This document shows positions 6,722-13,097 of a stretch of DNA of 17,108 bases, piece after piece. A program made the translations under genes and the position numbers. Below the pieces are notes generated by a model. It ran no database searches and was not told the origin of the DNA. It saw only the letters and a list, made by a program, of their open reading frames with translations. Numbering within the stretch: position 1 is the stretch's first letter; every line of letters starts with the position of its first letter. This DNA is from Acidimicrobiales bacterium (GTDB lineage: Bacteria > Actinomycetota > Acidimicrobiia > Acidimicrobiales > Ilumatobacteraceae), in contig JAURNB010000054.1 in NCBI GenBank assembly GCA_030830415.1, positions 1 through 17,108 of the forward strand, given 5' to 3'.

Positions 6722-8145
6722 GAAATATCACTCTCCACGGGGATGGTGAAGGTAAAGCGCAGACCTGAACCGCTGTTCTCGGGGCGATCGGAAATGGTAA
6801 TCATTCCATCCATGACTTTGGCGTGCTCCATTGCGATAGCCAAACCTAAACCAGAGCCTGTACCGCGTGGCGCGTTGCGACCACGCGCAAAACGGCTAAA
6901 AACTTCAACACGCTCGTCGAGAGGAAGCCCGGGTCCATTGTCGTCAACATGAATGGTCAGTGAAGCCTTCTCTTGGTGAATAGTGACGGCGGTTGCTCCA
7001 CCGGCATGCTCTGCTGCATTTCCTAAAAGATTCACCAACACGCGTTCAATTCTTAACCGGTCGACAAATATCTGGGAATGAACAACGCTCGTGTTGATGA
7101 GGGGGATGCTCCCAAATTGAAATCGCTGTGCGATCCGTGTGATGAGATCTTCAATGTCAACAGATTCAACACGTATCTGGCTTGCTCCCGACTCCAATCG
7201 CGAGAGCTCTAGAAGGTCAATAACCATGCGGTCGAACCTGCGTACCTGCGTGTCGATGATGTCGAAAGCTTGTTGGTTGCGATCACTGAGTTCATGTCTT
7301 TTTGCAGCAAGAACCTCGATGGCCGCAGTGAGCGCTGTAATGGGTGATCGCAATTCATGACTCACGTCAGATGCGAACCGAATTTCTCGTTCTATTCGTT
7401 CCTGCACAGCGTCGGCCATCGCGTTAAAAGACGTCACCAATTGATCGAGGTCGGGGTCAGACTCCGGAGTGAGGCGCGCATCAAGTTTTCCTTCTGTAAT
7501 CTCAGCGGCGGTGGCAGCCACGCGTCCGACCGGGCGCAGCAGGCGCTTTGAGGCGAACCATCCGAGAAGAAGTCCGGTGGAGGTGGCAATGACTAGACCG
7601 GCAATGACTGCAGTCAAAATGAAGCCGATGATCCTTTCGGTTTCTCGTAAAGAAAATATCTCAAAGTAGTTTGCTCCGACCGCAGCAACTGGTGTTCCGA
7701 CTGCTTCGTACAGGTGATCGTCAAATGTGAACTTCTGTGTAGCTGCCTGGCCATCTTGAACAGTTTTGAGCAATTCTGTCGGAATGTCGGCCTGGGTGAA
7801 TTTCAGTGGGTCAACGGAGTAGTAAAAACCTTCAGGGGTCAATTGCAAGACCGCATATCCGTCGGTCTCGGTGCGAATATAAGAAACAAGAGACCCCACT
7901 GCATCACGTTGAGTCTCTAAGTATGTGCCCATGAGGCGGGCATTGCTAAAGGCTTGAGTAGTAATGACGTTGCCTCGTTGTTCGAGCAGATAAGACCGTG
8001 AGAACGAGTAAGTAGCAATGCCAGCAAGTAGGGAAGTGGTGAAGGCAATGAGCCCAAATGAGGTGAGGGTGCGGGCTCGCAGACCCAAGCTCTTTTCGCG
8101 GCTGCGGTACAAGCGCCAGTAAGGAGTGCGAGGGCGGATCGGCAT
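6718..8145 (-). CDS. Sensor histidine kinase, MtrB-like
   Basis: The 475-residue product has a TM helix at about 28-47, an extracytoplasmic sensor region (about 50-170), a second TM at about 172-196 and a HAMP domain at about 197-250. The H box FASDVSHELRSPITAL has phospho-acceptor His263. The kinase domain shows the N box NLLGNAAEHA (372-381), G1 DDNGPGLP, F box FSRFARG and G2 GTGSGLGLAI (428-437). It autophosphorylates and should pass phosphate to the divergent OmpR-type regulator at 8358. The gene is coupled by an ATGA overlap to a GerMN lipoprotein, as mtrB is to lpqB. The ATG at 8145 is preceded by weak GTGAG only. The signal sensed is unknown. Confidence 0.92.
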   Translation of the reverse strand: MPIRPRTPYWRLYRSREKSLGLRARTLTSFGLIAFTTSLLAGIATYSFSRSYLLEQRGNVITTQAFSNARLMGTYLETQRDAVGSLVSYIRTETDGYAVLQLTPEGFYYSVDPLKFTQADIPTELLKTVQDGQAATQKFTFDDHLYEAVGTPVAAVGANYFEIFSLRETERIIGFILTAVIAGLVIATSTGLLLGWFASKRLLRPVGRVAATAAEITEGKLDARLTPESDPDLDQLVTSFNAMADAVQERIEREIRFASDVSHELRSPITALTAAIEVLAAKRHELSDRNQQAFDIIDTQVRRFDRMVIDLLELSRLESGASQIRVESVDIEDLITRIAQRFQFGSIPLINTSVVHSQIFVDRLRIERVLVNLLGNAAEHAGGATAVTIHQEKASLTIHVDDNGPGLPLDERVEVFSRFARGRNAPRGTGSGLGLAIAMEHAKVMDGMITISDRPENSGSGLRFTFTIPVESDIS

Positions 8146-8182
8146 TACTCACAGCATTACCGAAAGAAAGTAAACCTTCCCA

Positions 8183-8222
8183 CCCGGTGAGCCGCTAAAG
8201 GGAAGAAAAAGGGCTCACCGGG
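8183..8222. repeat. 11-bp perfect inverted repeat with 18-nt loop
   Basis: CCCGGTGAGCC (8183-8193) and GGCTCACCGGG (8212-8222) are perfect reverse complements separated by an 18-nt purine-rich loop. The pairing extends to 15 of 17 positions (8177-8193 with 8212-8228). No T-run follows in either direction, so it is not a typical intrinsic terminator. It lies 38-77 bp upstream of the kinase ATG and is either an operator dyad or a leader hairpin. Confidence 0.8.
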
Positions 8223-8242
8223 AGGAAAACCACCGTTAATAG

Positions 8243-8261
8243 TGTGACGCTTCAATGTGAC
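8243..8261. promoter_or_regulatory. TGTGAC direct repeat, candidate MtrA-like operator
   Basis: TGTGAC occurs at 8243-8248 and 8256-8261, a 13-bp period. On the minus strand this reads GTCACA-N7-GTCACA. Direct GTCACA-type repeats are what I recall for mycobacterial MtrA sites, and OmpR-family regulators bind direct repeats as tandem dimers. The site lies about 100 bp upstream of the response-regulator start and about 100 bp upstream of the kinase, so autoregulation in both directions is possible. This is inferred. Confidence 0.35.
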
Positions 8262-8357
8262 TTCCTGATCGAATTTGTGTGCGTTTTCTGTAACAAAATG
8301 ATGATTGAGTTCAGCGGTGATGCCCCATGGACGCCGTTCATTGGGCAGAATGGAGTG

Positions 8358-9074
8358 GTGTCCACCCTCTTGCTCATCGAAGACGACGACAATATTCGTC
8401 TTGCCCTGCGTTTGTCGCTTGAAGATGAGGGGTATTCCATTGTTGAGGCGGCGAACGGGTCACTGGGGCTCGAGGCCTTCTGGCAAGCGTCTCCAGATGT
8501 GGTGCTTCTCGATCTGCGCCTCCCCGATATCTCCGGGTTTGAAGTGTGCCGACTCATTCGACAGAAGTCTTTAGTGCCCATCATTATGGTGACTGCTCAA
8601 ACCGACACCCACGATCTTGTCGCTGGACTAGAGGCTGGCGCCGATGACTATGTGACGAAACCTGTTGTTCCTAAAGAACTTGCAGCGCGCATACGCGCAG
8701 CAATGCGCCGCGTTCAGTTGCAGGAAGTGACGCAGCAAAATGATGCTTCTTCGAAGAGCGTGGCATCTTCACAAGTGAGCATCGTTCGTGATGTTGAAAT
8801 ATTTCGAGACCTCGGTGTTGTGCGCAAGGGCGGTGTTGAGGTGGCGCTGACGAAAACCGAGTATCGATTGTTGTGTGAGTTCGCTGATCATCCACTGATG
8901 GTGTTGTCACGCGACCAGCTGCTCGAGAGGGTGTGGGGCTACGAGTACCTCGGCGATAGTCGAATTGTCGATGCTCATGTGCGCCGTTTGCGGCTCAAAA
9001 TTGAAGATCATCCCGATGACCCACAAATCATTGCGACAGCTCGCGGTGTGGGCTACCGGTTGATGCCGTCGTAG
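8358..9074 (+). CDS. OmpR/PhoB-type response regulator, MtrA-like
   Basis: From the GTG at 8358 the product is 238 residues. The receiver domain has the acidic cluster ED-D at 8-10, phospho-acceptor Asp52 in VVLLDLRLPD, Thr79 and Lys101 (VTKPV). A glutamine/serine-rich linker (about 118-140) leads to a winged-helix domain with LTKTEYRLLCEFADHP, LLERVWGYEYLGDSRIVDAHVRRLR and a GVGYRLMP ending. It binds DNA as a dimer when phosphorylated. The receiver similarity begins with STLLLIEDDD, which fixes the start near this GTG. GGAG at 8352-8355 is too close for a good Shine-Dalgarno, and CAGAAT at -12 to -7 suggests a leaderless mRNA. The divergent kinase is the obvious partner. Its 3' end is 4 bp from the convergent helicase gene. 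Confidence 0.93.
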   Translation: MSTLLLIEDDDNIRLALRLSLEDEGYSIVEAANGSLGLEAFWQASPDVVLLDLRLPDISGFEVCRLIRQKSLVPIIMVTAQTDTHDLVAGLEAGADDYVTKPVVPKELAARIRAAMRRVQLQEVTQQNDASSKSVASSQVSIVRDVEIFRDLGVVRKGGVEVALTKTEYRLLCEFADHPLMVLSRDQLLERVWGYEYLGDSRIVDAHVRRLRLKIEDHPDDPQIIATARGVGYRLMPS

Positions 9075-9078
9075 ATAC

Positions 9079-10974
9079 TTATTGCGTAATTTCTTTGAGG
9101 AATTCAGTTGCTTCGTTGATGTCTTTAATGCGCTTCAACGGTGGGAGTGCGTTAATAATTGACCATCTGTAGCTTTTGCTCGCCAGACGCGGGTCAAGTA
9201 CAGCAACAACTCCTTTATCGGTGCGCGTACGAATGAGACGCCCTGTGGCTTGCGCAAGAGCAGTAATGGCGCGAGGAAGGTCGATCTCGGTAAAACCCTT
9301 GGCACCGTGGAGATCTCTGCGTGCTGCCAATAATGGATTGTTGCGATGAGGAAAGGGGATGCGGTCGATGACGACGAGTGAAAGGGCGCGACCAGGGATG
9401 TCGACGCCTTCGAAAAAACCTGCAGTAGCAAAAAGGCAACTGGTCTCGTCGAGAAGAAAGTCGCGCAGCAGGCTGGGTTTTTGGTTCTCGTCTTGAGCCA
9501 AAATGCGAAAGGGAAGTCGTTTACGCATTTCTTCTACAGCACTGGTGAGTGCACGACGACTGGTGAACAAGGCCAATGTACGCCCTCCGGCGGCGGTGAT
9601 GAGAGTTGCTAGTTCGTCGTGAACTGCATCGTCGCGTTGGGCGTTGGGGTCGGGAAGATGTGTTGCGCAGTACAGCCGACCTTGTTCTTCGTAGTTAAAC
9701 GGGCTACCTACATCGAGAACGTGAACCTTGTCAGGTGAAAGACCAATGCGTTCTGGCATGGAAAGGGGAATAGTTGCGCTCGTCATAATTGCCGTATGCA
9801 TAGGCCACACAAACTCGGCCAAGATGGGTCCAACATCAAGTGGGGCAATAACAAGTTCGGGCCGTTCGGATGTTCCTGAAACAAATGGCACTGAAGTGGA
9901 AGAAACGCGTAAAACAGCATCGAGGTCGTCTGCAAAACGTGAAGCCAGTGTTTGCGCGCGCAGTACCTTTTGACGCACGGTTTCCAGCGTGGAGTCGATT
10001 TTGCGCAACGCGTCGAGACAAGAGTTCACAGTGATGCGCAGTGCATTGAGCTGGTCAACAATGTCAACAGGAAGAGGGAGGCTGAGGCGAGTCTCGATGT
10101 GCGGCGAAAAAAGCGTGCGTAACAGCGCGGCAGCGTCGAATAACTCAGTGAGCAATTTGTCGTCTTCCACTACTTTGTTCATGGCGGTGGCCAAAGTGGT
10201 TGCCCGAGAGGCAGAAATGGTGACGCCGACGGTGGCGGTGAGTGTGTCTTCTAGTTGATGTGCTTCGTCAAAAATAACGACATCGTGCTCGGGAAGAATG
10301 GCGCCACCACTTGCGACATGAATGCCATAGAGGTGAGTGTTCACCACCACCACATCAGCTGCAGCAGCTCGGTATTTCGCGCGTTCGGCAAAGCACAGTC
10401 CGCCCGAGGGGCATTTGGCGGCCCCGGGGCATTCGTCGCTTCCTACACTGACCGATTGCCATGCTTTGTGGTGAGGTTGCCAGTCGAGTTCAGCTATATC
10501 GCCTGTAGGAGATTTCTCTGCCCACTTCACTAGTTCTTTGACTTCCTTTTTCGTTGCAATTGCAAGGTCGTCGAGTTCTAGTTGCCCATCGTCGTGCACT
10601 TCTGAAACGCGTTGCATGCAAACGTAATTGCTGCGTCCCTTTAACACGGCCCAAGTAAATGGTTCAGGAAGAGTTGCTTCGAGAAGCGGTAAGTCGTGCA
10701 GCGCAAGTTGATCTTGCAGAGTTTTCGTAGCAGTGGAAACAACAACATGCTTTCCCGACAAGATAGCCGGAACAAGATAGGCAATTGTTTTACCGGTACC
10801 TGTACCAGCTTGAACAATGAGCGGCTGTTTGCTGTTGATGGCGTCCATGACTGCGAAAGCCATTTCGCGCTGACCAGGTCGATCTTCGGGGTGTGAGAGG
10901 CCTGAGGTTGCGTGATGTATGGCTTGTTCCACACGCTCTTTATTGAGCGGTGCGTCGGGTGAATTATCGACCAT
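9079..10974 (-). CDS. dinG: DinG/XPD-type iron-sulfur ATP-dependent DNA helicase
   Basis: The 631-residue superfamily-2 helicase is of the DinG/YoaA group, 5'-3' enzymes acting in replication and repair. It has a Q-like RPGQREMAFAVMDAI (32-46), Walker A AGTGTGKT (56-63) and DEAH (236-239, in VVIFDEAHQ). Later come the TSATI motif, GFFEGVDIPGRALSLVVIDR and QATGRLIRTRTDKG (motif VI). Four cysteines between motifs I and II (C119, C182, C188, C194) are placed to hold the 4Fe-4S cluster of this family. The start ATG lies inside the end of uppS with an 11-bp overlap, so the two form an operon. There is no N-terminal exonuclease domain, unlike Gram-positive DinG of Bacillus. Confidence 0.93.
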   Translation of the reverse strand: MVDNSPDAPLNKERVEQAIHHATSGLSHPEDRPGQREMAFAVMDAINSKQPLIVQAGTGTGKTIAYLVPAILSGKHVVVSTATKTLQDQLALHDLPLLEATLPEPFTWAVLKGRSNYVCMQRVSEVHDDGQLELDDLAIATKKEVKELVKWAEKSPTGDIAELDWQPHHKAWQSVSVGSDECPGAAKCPSGGLCFAERAKYRAAAADVVVVNTHLYGIHVASGGAILPEHDVVIFDEAHQLEDTLTATVGVTISASRATTLATAMNKVVEDDKLLTELFDAAALLRTLFSPHIETRLSLPLPVDIVDQLNALRITVNSCLDALRKIDSTLETVRQKVLRAQTLASRFADDLDAVLRVSSTSVPFVSGTSERPELVIAPLDVGPILAEFVWPMHTAIMTSATIPLSMPERIGLSPDKVHVLDVGSPFNYEEQGRLYCATHLPDPNAQRDDAVHDELATLITAAGGRTLALFTSRRALTSAVEEMRKRLPFRILAQDENQKPSLLRDFLLDETSCLFATAGFFEGVDIPGRALSLVVIDRIPFPHRNNPLLAARRDLHGAKGFTEIDLPRAITALAQATGRLIRTRTDKGVVAVLDPRLASKSYRWSIINALPPLKRIKDINEATEFLKEITQ

Positions 10975-11650
10975 CGGTGGGTTCTACAAGTGCGATGGCG
11001 GCGTCGAGCTCTGCGGCCGATATGTCTGGCCAAGTGCGCTCGGTGAAGAACACCTTGGCTCCAGCAATTTGCCATAAAAGAAAATTGGAAATGCGGCTTT
11101 CACCAGAAGTACGAATGAGGACATCAACGGGCGGCATTTCGGGATCGTAGAGGTGCTGTGTGATGTCGCTCATTTCCACGTCACTGCGCAGGTTTTTGGC
11201 GTCAGACGACAAGCGTGCCGACCGTGTGAGTTCTGCTCTACTTCCGTAGTCAAAAGCCACCGTCAGGGTCATTCCCGTGTTAGCTCGGGTGTCGTCTATT
11301 GCTTTCTCGATGGAGCGTTGCACAAAAGCAGGAGTACGTGCGCCGCTCTCGTTGAACTGGCGTCCGATCCACCGCACGCGAACGTTGTTTTCATTCAGTT
11401 CATCGATGCGCCCGAAGAGCCGCTTGTGCATCGATAAAATATGACGTACCTCGGTACGGGGGCGTACCCAGTTCTCGGTAGAGAATCCATAGACCGTGAG
11501 CCAGCCAACATTGCGCTGAGAGGCAACACGCACGATGTTGGCAAGAGCTTCCTCACCAGCTGTGTGACCGTCGGTGCGCGGCAGGCCGCGACGGCGAGCC
11601 CAGCGGCCATTGCCGTCCATGATGCAAGCAACGTGGAGCAGATGGGGCAT
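10964..11650 (-). CDS. uppS: Undecaprenyl diphosphate synthase-family catalytic subunit lacking the C-terminal RxG tail
   Basis: The 228-residue product is a cis-prenyltransferase extending an allylic diphosphate with isopentenyl diphosphate to make the lipid carrier for cell-wall synthesis. Catalytic motifs are intact: MDGNGRWA (Asp12 equals E. coli Asp26), FSTENWVRP (56-64), FDYGSRAE (133-140) and LIRTSGESRISNFLLWQ (178-194). Two things are odd. The usual YAEL/YSEL segment is GAKV, placing Lys199 where E. coli has Mg-binding Glu213. The C-terminus ends at EPTDGR with no RRFGG (Arg-x-Gly) tail, and no frameshifted copy of the tail lies downstream. A degenerate paralogue that keeps both features starts 34 bp away on the other strand, so this enzyme probably works as a heteromer. 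The start ATG has AGGGA upstream. dinG overlaps its end by 11 bp. Confidence 0.93.
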   Translation of the reverse strand: MPHLLHVACIMDGNGRWARRRGLPRTDGHTAGEEALANIVRVASQRNVGWLTVYGFSTENWVRPRTEVRHILSMHKRLFGRIDELNENNVRVRWIGRQFNESGARTPAFVQRSIEKAIDDTRANTGMTLTVAFDYGSRAELTRSARLSSDAKNLRSDVEMSDITQHLYDPEMPPVDVLIRTSGESRISNFLLWQIAGAKVFFTERTWPDISAAELDAAIALVEPTDGR

Positions 11651-11657
11651 AGATCCC

Positions 11658-11664
11658 TACGCTA
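11658..11664. promoter_or_regulatory. Candidate shared bidirectional -10 (TACGCTA)
   Basis: TACGCTA gives TACGCT on the plus strand (11658-11663) and TAGCGT on the minus strand (11664-11659), both fitting TAnnnT. The minus copy lies 8 nt before the uppS ATG. The plus copy lies 20 nt before the GTG of the paralogue. A single symmetric element could therefore fire both cis-prenyltransferase-family genes. No -35 boxes were identified. Confidence 0.35.
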
Positions 11665-11683
11665 CCTGTGCGAACATAGAGAG

Positions 11684-12340
11684 GTGATACGTCGACTCAA
11701 GGCTCGGGCAAAAGATCGCCTGCGGCGTGCGGTAGCGACGGGCGGTCGTACCGATAACCCTGAAGAGGTGCTCGCACATGTGGTCATTGCTGGCGGCACG
11801 CATAAGGAATGGGTGTCTTTTAGTGCGGGCAAGTGGTCGCGTCGTTTAGAGGCAATGGTGCAAGCCGTCGAGCCTGAAGGAGTGCAGTGGCTCACTGTGG
11901 TGCCTGTCTCGAGTGGGTATGCAGTGGGAGAAGTTTGTTCAGACGAGGACCAAAAAGCCCTCGACGACGCCATCGCTCGCGCCATGCGTCACGTGTCGGG
12001 TCGCGTAGATGTGGTGGTACGCAGTGAAGCCGATGGTCGCAAGCGTTTCGTGGAAGTGGTGAATCATCTTCGCAATGACCGCGACGATCCGTCGAGCCGT
12101 TCAACGTTGTCTGAAGGGCGTCTAGCAAAGGCGCTCTTGGCGCCCGCCGATGTTGAACCCGACCTCGTTCTCGTTCTTGGGCCACCAACGCAATTGCCCA
12201 CATCGTTGGTATGGGAAATGGCGTACAGCGAACTGGTGTTTCTCGATATTGGTTGGAACGACTTAAGCGAAGAGCATCTCTTAATGGCGGTCGACGATTA
12301 CCGTCGCCGCAATAGGAGATTCGGAGGAATCGACGCGTGA
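11684..12340 (+). CDS. Degenerate UppS paralogue, NgBR/Nus1-like non-catalytic cis-prenyltransferase subunit (candidate)
   Basis: From the GTG at 11684 the product is 218 residues. It aligns with UppS but without catalytic motifs. HVVIAGGTHKEW (32-43) stands where UppS has HVAIIMDGNGRW, so the catalytic Asp is Gly38. QWLTVVPVSSG (68-78) replaces WLTVYAFSTEN. PDLVLVLGPP (159-168) replaces the LIRTSGE loop and lacks its arginine. The C-terminal part is well kept: LVWEMAYSELVF with Glu183 (E. coli Glu213) and RRFGG (211-215) with the R-x-G motif. The PDLVLxxGP sequence and RxG end resemble human NgBR as I remember it. A basic N-terminal helix (3-16) precedes the domain. The frame stays open upstream (ATG at 11642 and beyond), but that overlaps uppS; the true start is uncertain. 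recO overlaps the stop as GTGA. A heteromer role is inferred. Confidence 0.8.
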   Translation: MIRRLKARAKDRLRRAVATGGRTDNPEEVLAHVVIAGGTHKEWVSFSAGKWSRRLEAMVQAVEPEGVQWLTVVPVSSGYAVGEVCSDEDQKALDDAIARAMRHVSGRVDVVVRSEADGRKRFVEVVNHLRNDRDDPSSRSTLSEGRLAKALLAPADVEPDLVLVLGPPTQLPTSLVWEMAYSELVFLDIGWNDLSEEHLLMAVDDYRRRNRRFGGIDA

Positions 12341-13083
12341 GTACCCGCCCAGAGCGTGTGTACAGCGATAAAGGCGTTGTGTTGCGTACGTACAAGCTCG
12401 GAGAGTCTGATCGCATTGTGGTGCTTCTCACCGAGGCCAATGGCAAAGTGCGTGCAGTTGCCAAAGGCGTGCGCAAAACAAAATCTCGTTTTGGCTCCCG
12501 CCTCGAACCTTTAAGTCATGTGTCTGTGTTGTTGTATCGCGGGCGTGAACTCGACGTGGTGAATCAGGTGGAACCACTTGAGCCGGCCGGCCCATTGCGC
12601 AACAATCTCGACAAGATGACCCAAGGCATCGCAATGCTGGAAGCTGTTGAGCAACTCACGCCCGATCGAGAACCCGTGCCTCACATCTATGCAATGTTGG
12701 TGGGCGCCTTGCGTGAGCTGGCCCGTAGTGGATCTTCGCTCGTGGTGGCAGCTTTTTACTGGAAGCTCCTGGCGTCAGAAGGCCTCGCTCCAGAACTTTT
12801 CGTGTGTGTATCGTGCGGTTCGGAGCTTGAAGAGCATCAAACGCACTACTCATTCGATATTGAACAAGGTGGCATTCAGTGCCGTGTTTGCCGTTCTGGC
12901 AAAGCCTGCAGCGCAGAGGCTCTCCATCTTCTTCGCCTCATCCTTGGGGGTCGGTTAGGGGAGGCACTTGCCCTCGATGAGTCGCCAGCGGGTCACGAAG
13001 TGGGCCATCTGGCAACGCAAGCCGTGGAAAGTCACATAGAACGTCGGCTGCGGGCAGTGGGGATGTTCGAACGGCACGACTAG
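12337..13083 (+). CDS. recO: DNA repair protein RecO
   Basis: The 248-residue product mediates loading of RecA on gapped DNA with RecR in the RecFOR pathway. The N-terminal OB fold includes YSDKGVVLRTYKLGESDRIVVLLTEANGKVRAVAKGVRKTKSRFG (9-53), which carries the usual basic DNA-binding segment. The helical domain holds a zinc-finger-like set CVSC...CRVC (C157, C160, C182, C185). A GTG start is chosen because GGAGGA at 12323-12328 lies 8 bp upstream; those bases also encode the conserved Gly-Gly of the preceding paralogue. The start overlaps the upstream stop as GTGA. glyS follows after 14 bp. Adjacency of recO to a UppS-family gene and glyS is common in actinobacteria. Confidence 0.95.
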   Translation: MSTRPERVYSDKGVVLRTYKLGESDRIVVLLTEANGKVRAVAKGVRKTKSRFGSRLEPLSHVSVLLYRGRELDVVNQVEPLEPAGPLRNNLDKMTQGIAMLEAVEQLTPDREPVPHIYAMLVGALRELARSGSSLVVAAFYWKLLASEGLAPELFVCVSCGSELEEHQTHYSFDIEQGGIQCRVCRSGKACSAEALHLLRLILGGRLGEALALDESPAGHEVGHLATQAVESHIERRLRAVGMFERHD

Positions 13084-13097
13084 CCTTTGCTACTTCT

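Larger units (their letters stand above)
8146..8357. other. Divergent control region between histidine kinase and response regulator
   Basis: This is the longest gap in the window. It holds an 11-bp inverted repeat (8183-8222), a TGTGAC direct repeat (8243-8261), and a CAGAAT hexamer (8346-8351) at -12 to -7 of the regulator's GTG. The regulator's frame stays open back to a GTG at 8244, but the translation of that part has no receiver-domain similarity. I therefore treat it as non-coding. Confidence 0.6.

Noticed and set aside
8183..8222. Intrinsic terminator reading of the inverted repeat.
   Set aside because: There is no run of T after the stem on either strand, the loop is long (18 nt), and it lies between divergent gene starts where no transcript should end.
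8244..8357. Upstream extension of the response regulator to a GTG at 8244.
   Set aside because: Receiver similarity begins at the GTG at 8358. The extension is Cys/Phe-rich, overlaps the direct repeat and has no Shine-Dalgarno.
11441..11683. Upstream extension of the degenerate UppS paralogue frame to an ATG at 11441.
   Set aside because: It lies antisense to the conserved N-terminal half of uppS (MDGNGRWA, FSTENW), and the translated part has no similarity to the family. The open frame there is a shadow.
11684..12340. The UppS paralogue as a decaying pseudogene.
   Set aside because: The frame is intact over 218 codons. The C-terminal residues are well conserved and complementary to what the catalytic copy lost, and the gene is coupled to recO by GTGA.
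11892..12476. Minus-strand 194-codon open frame opposite the paralogue and recO.
   Set aside because: It is low-complexity and Arg/Thr-rich, has no recognisable motif, and is antisense to two genes with clear family similarity.
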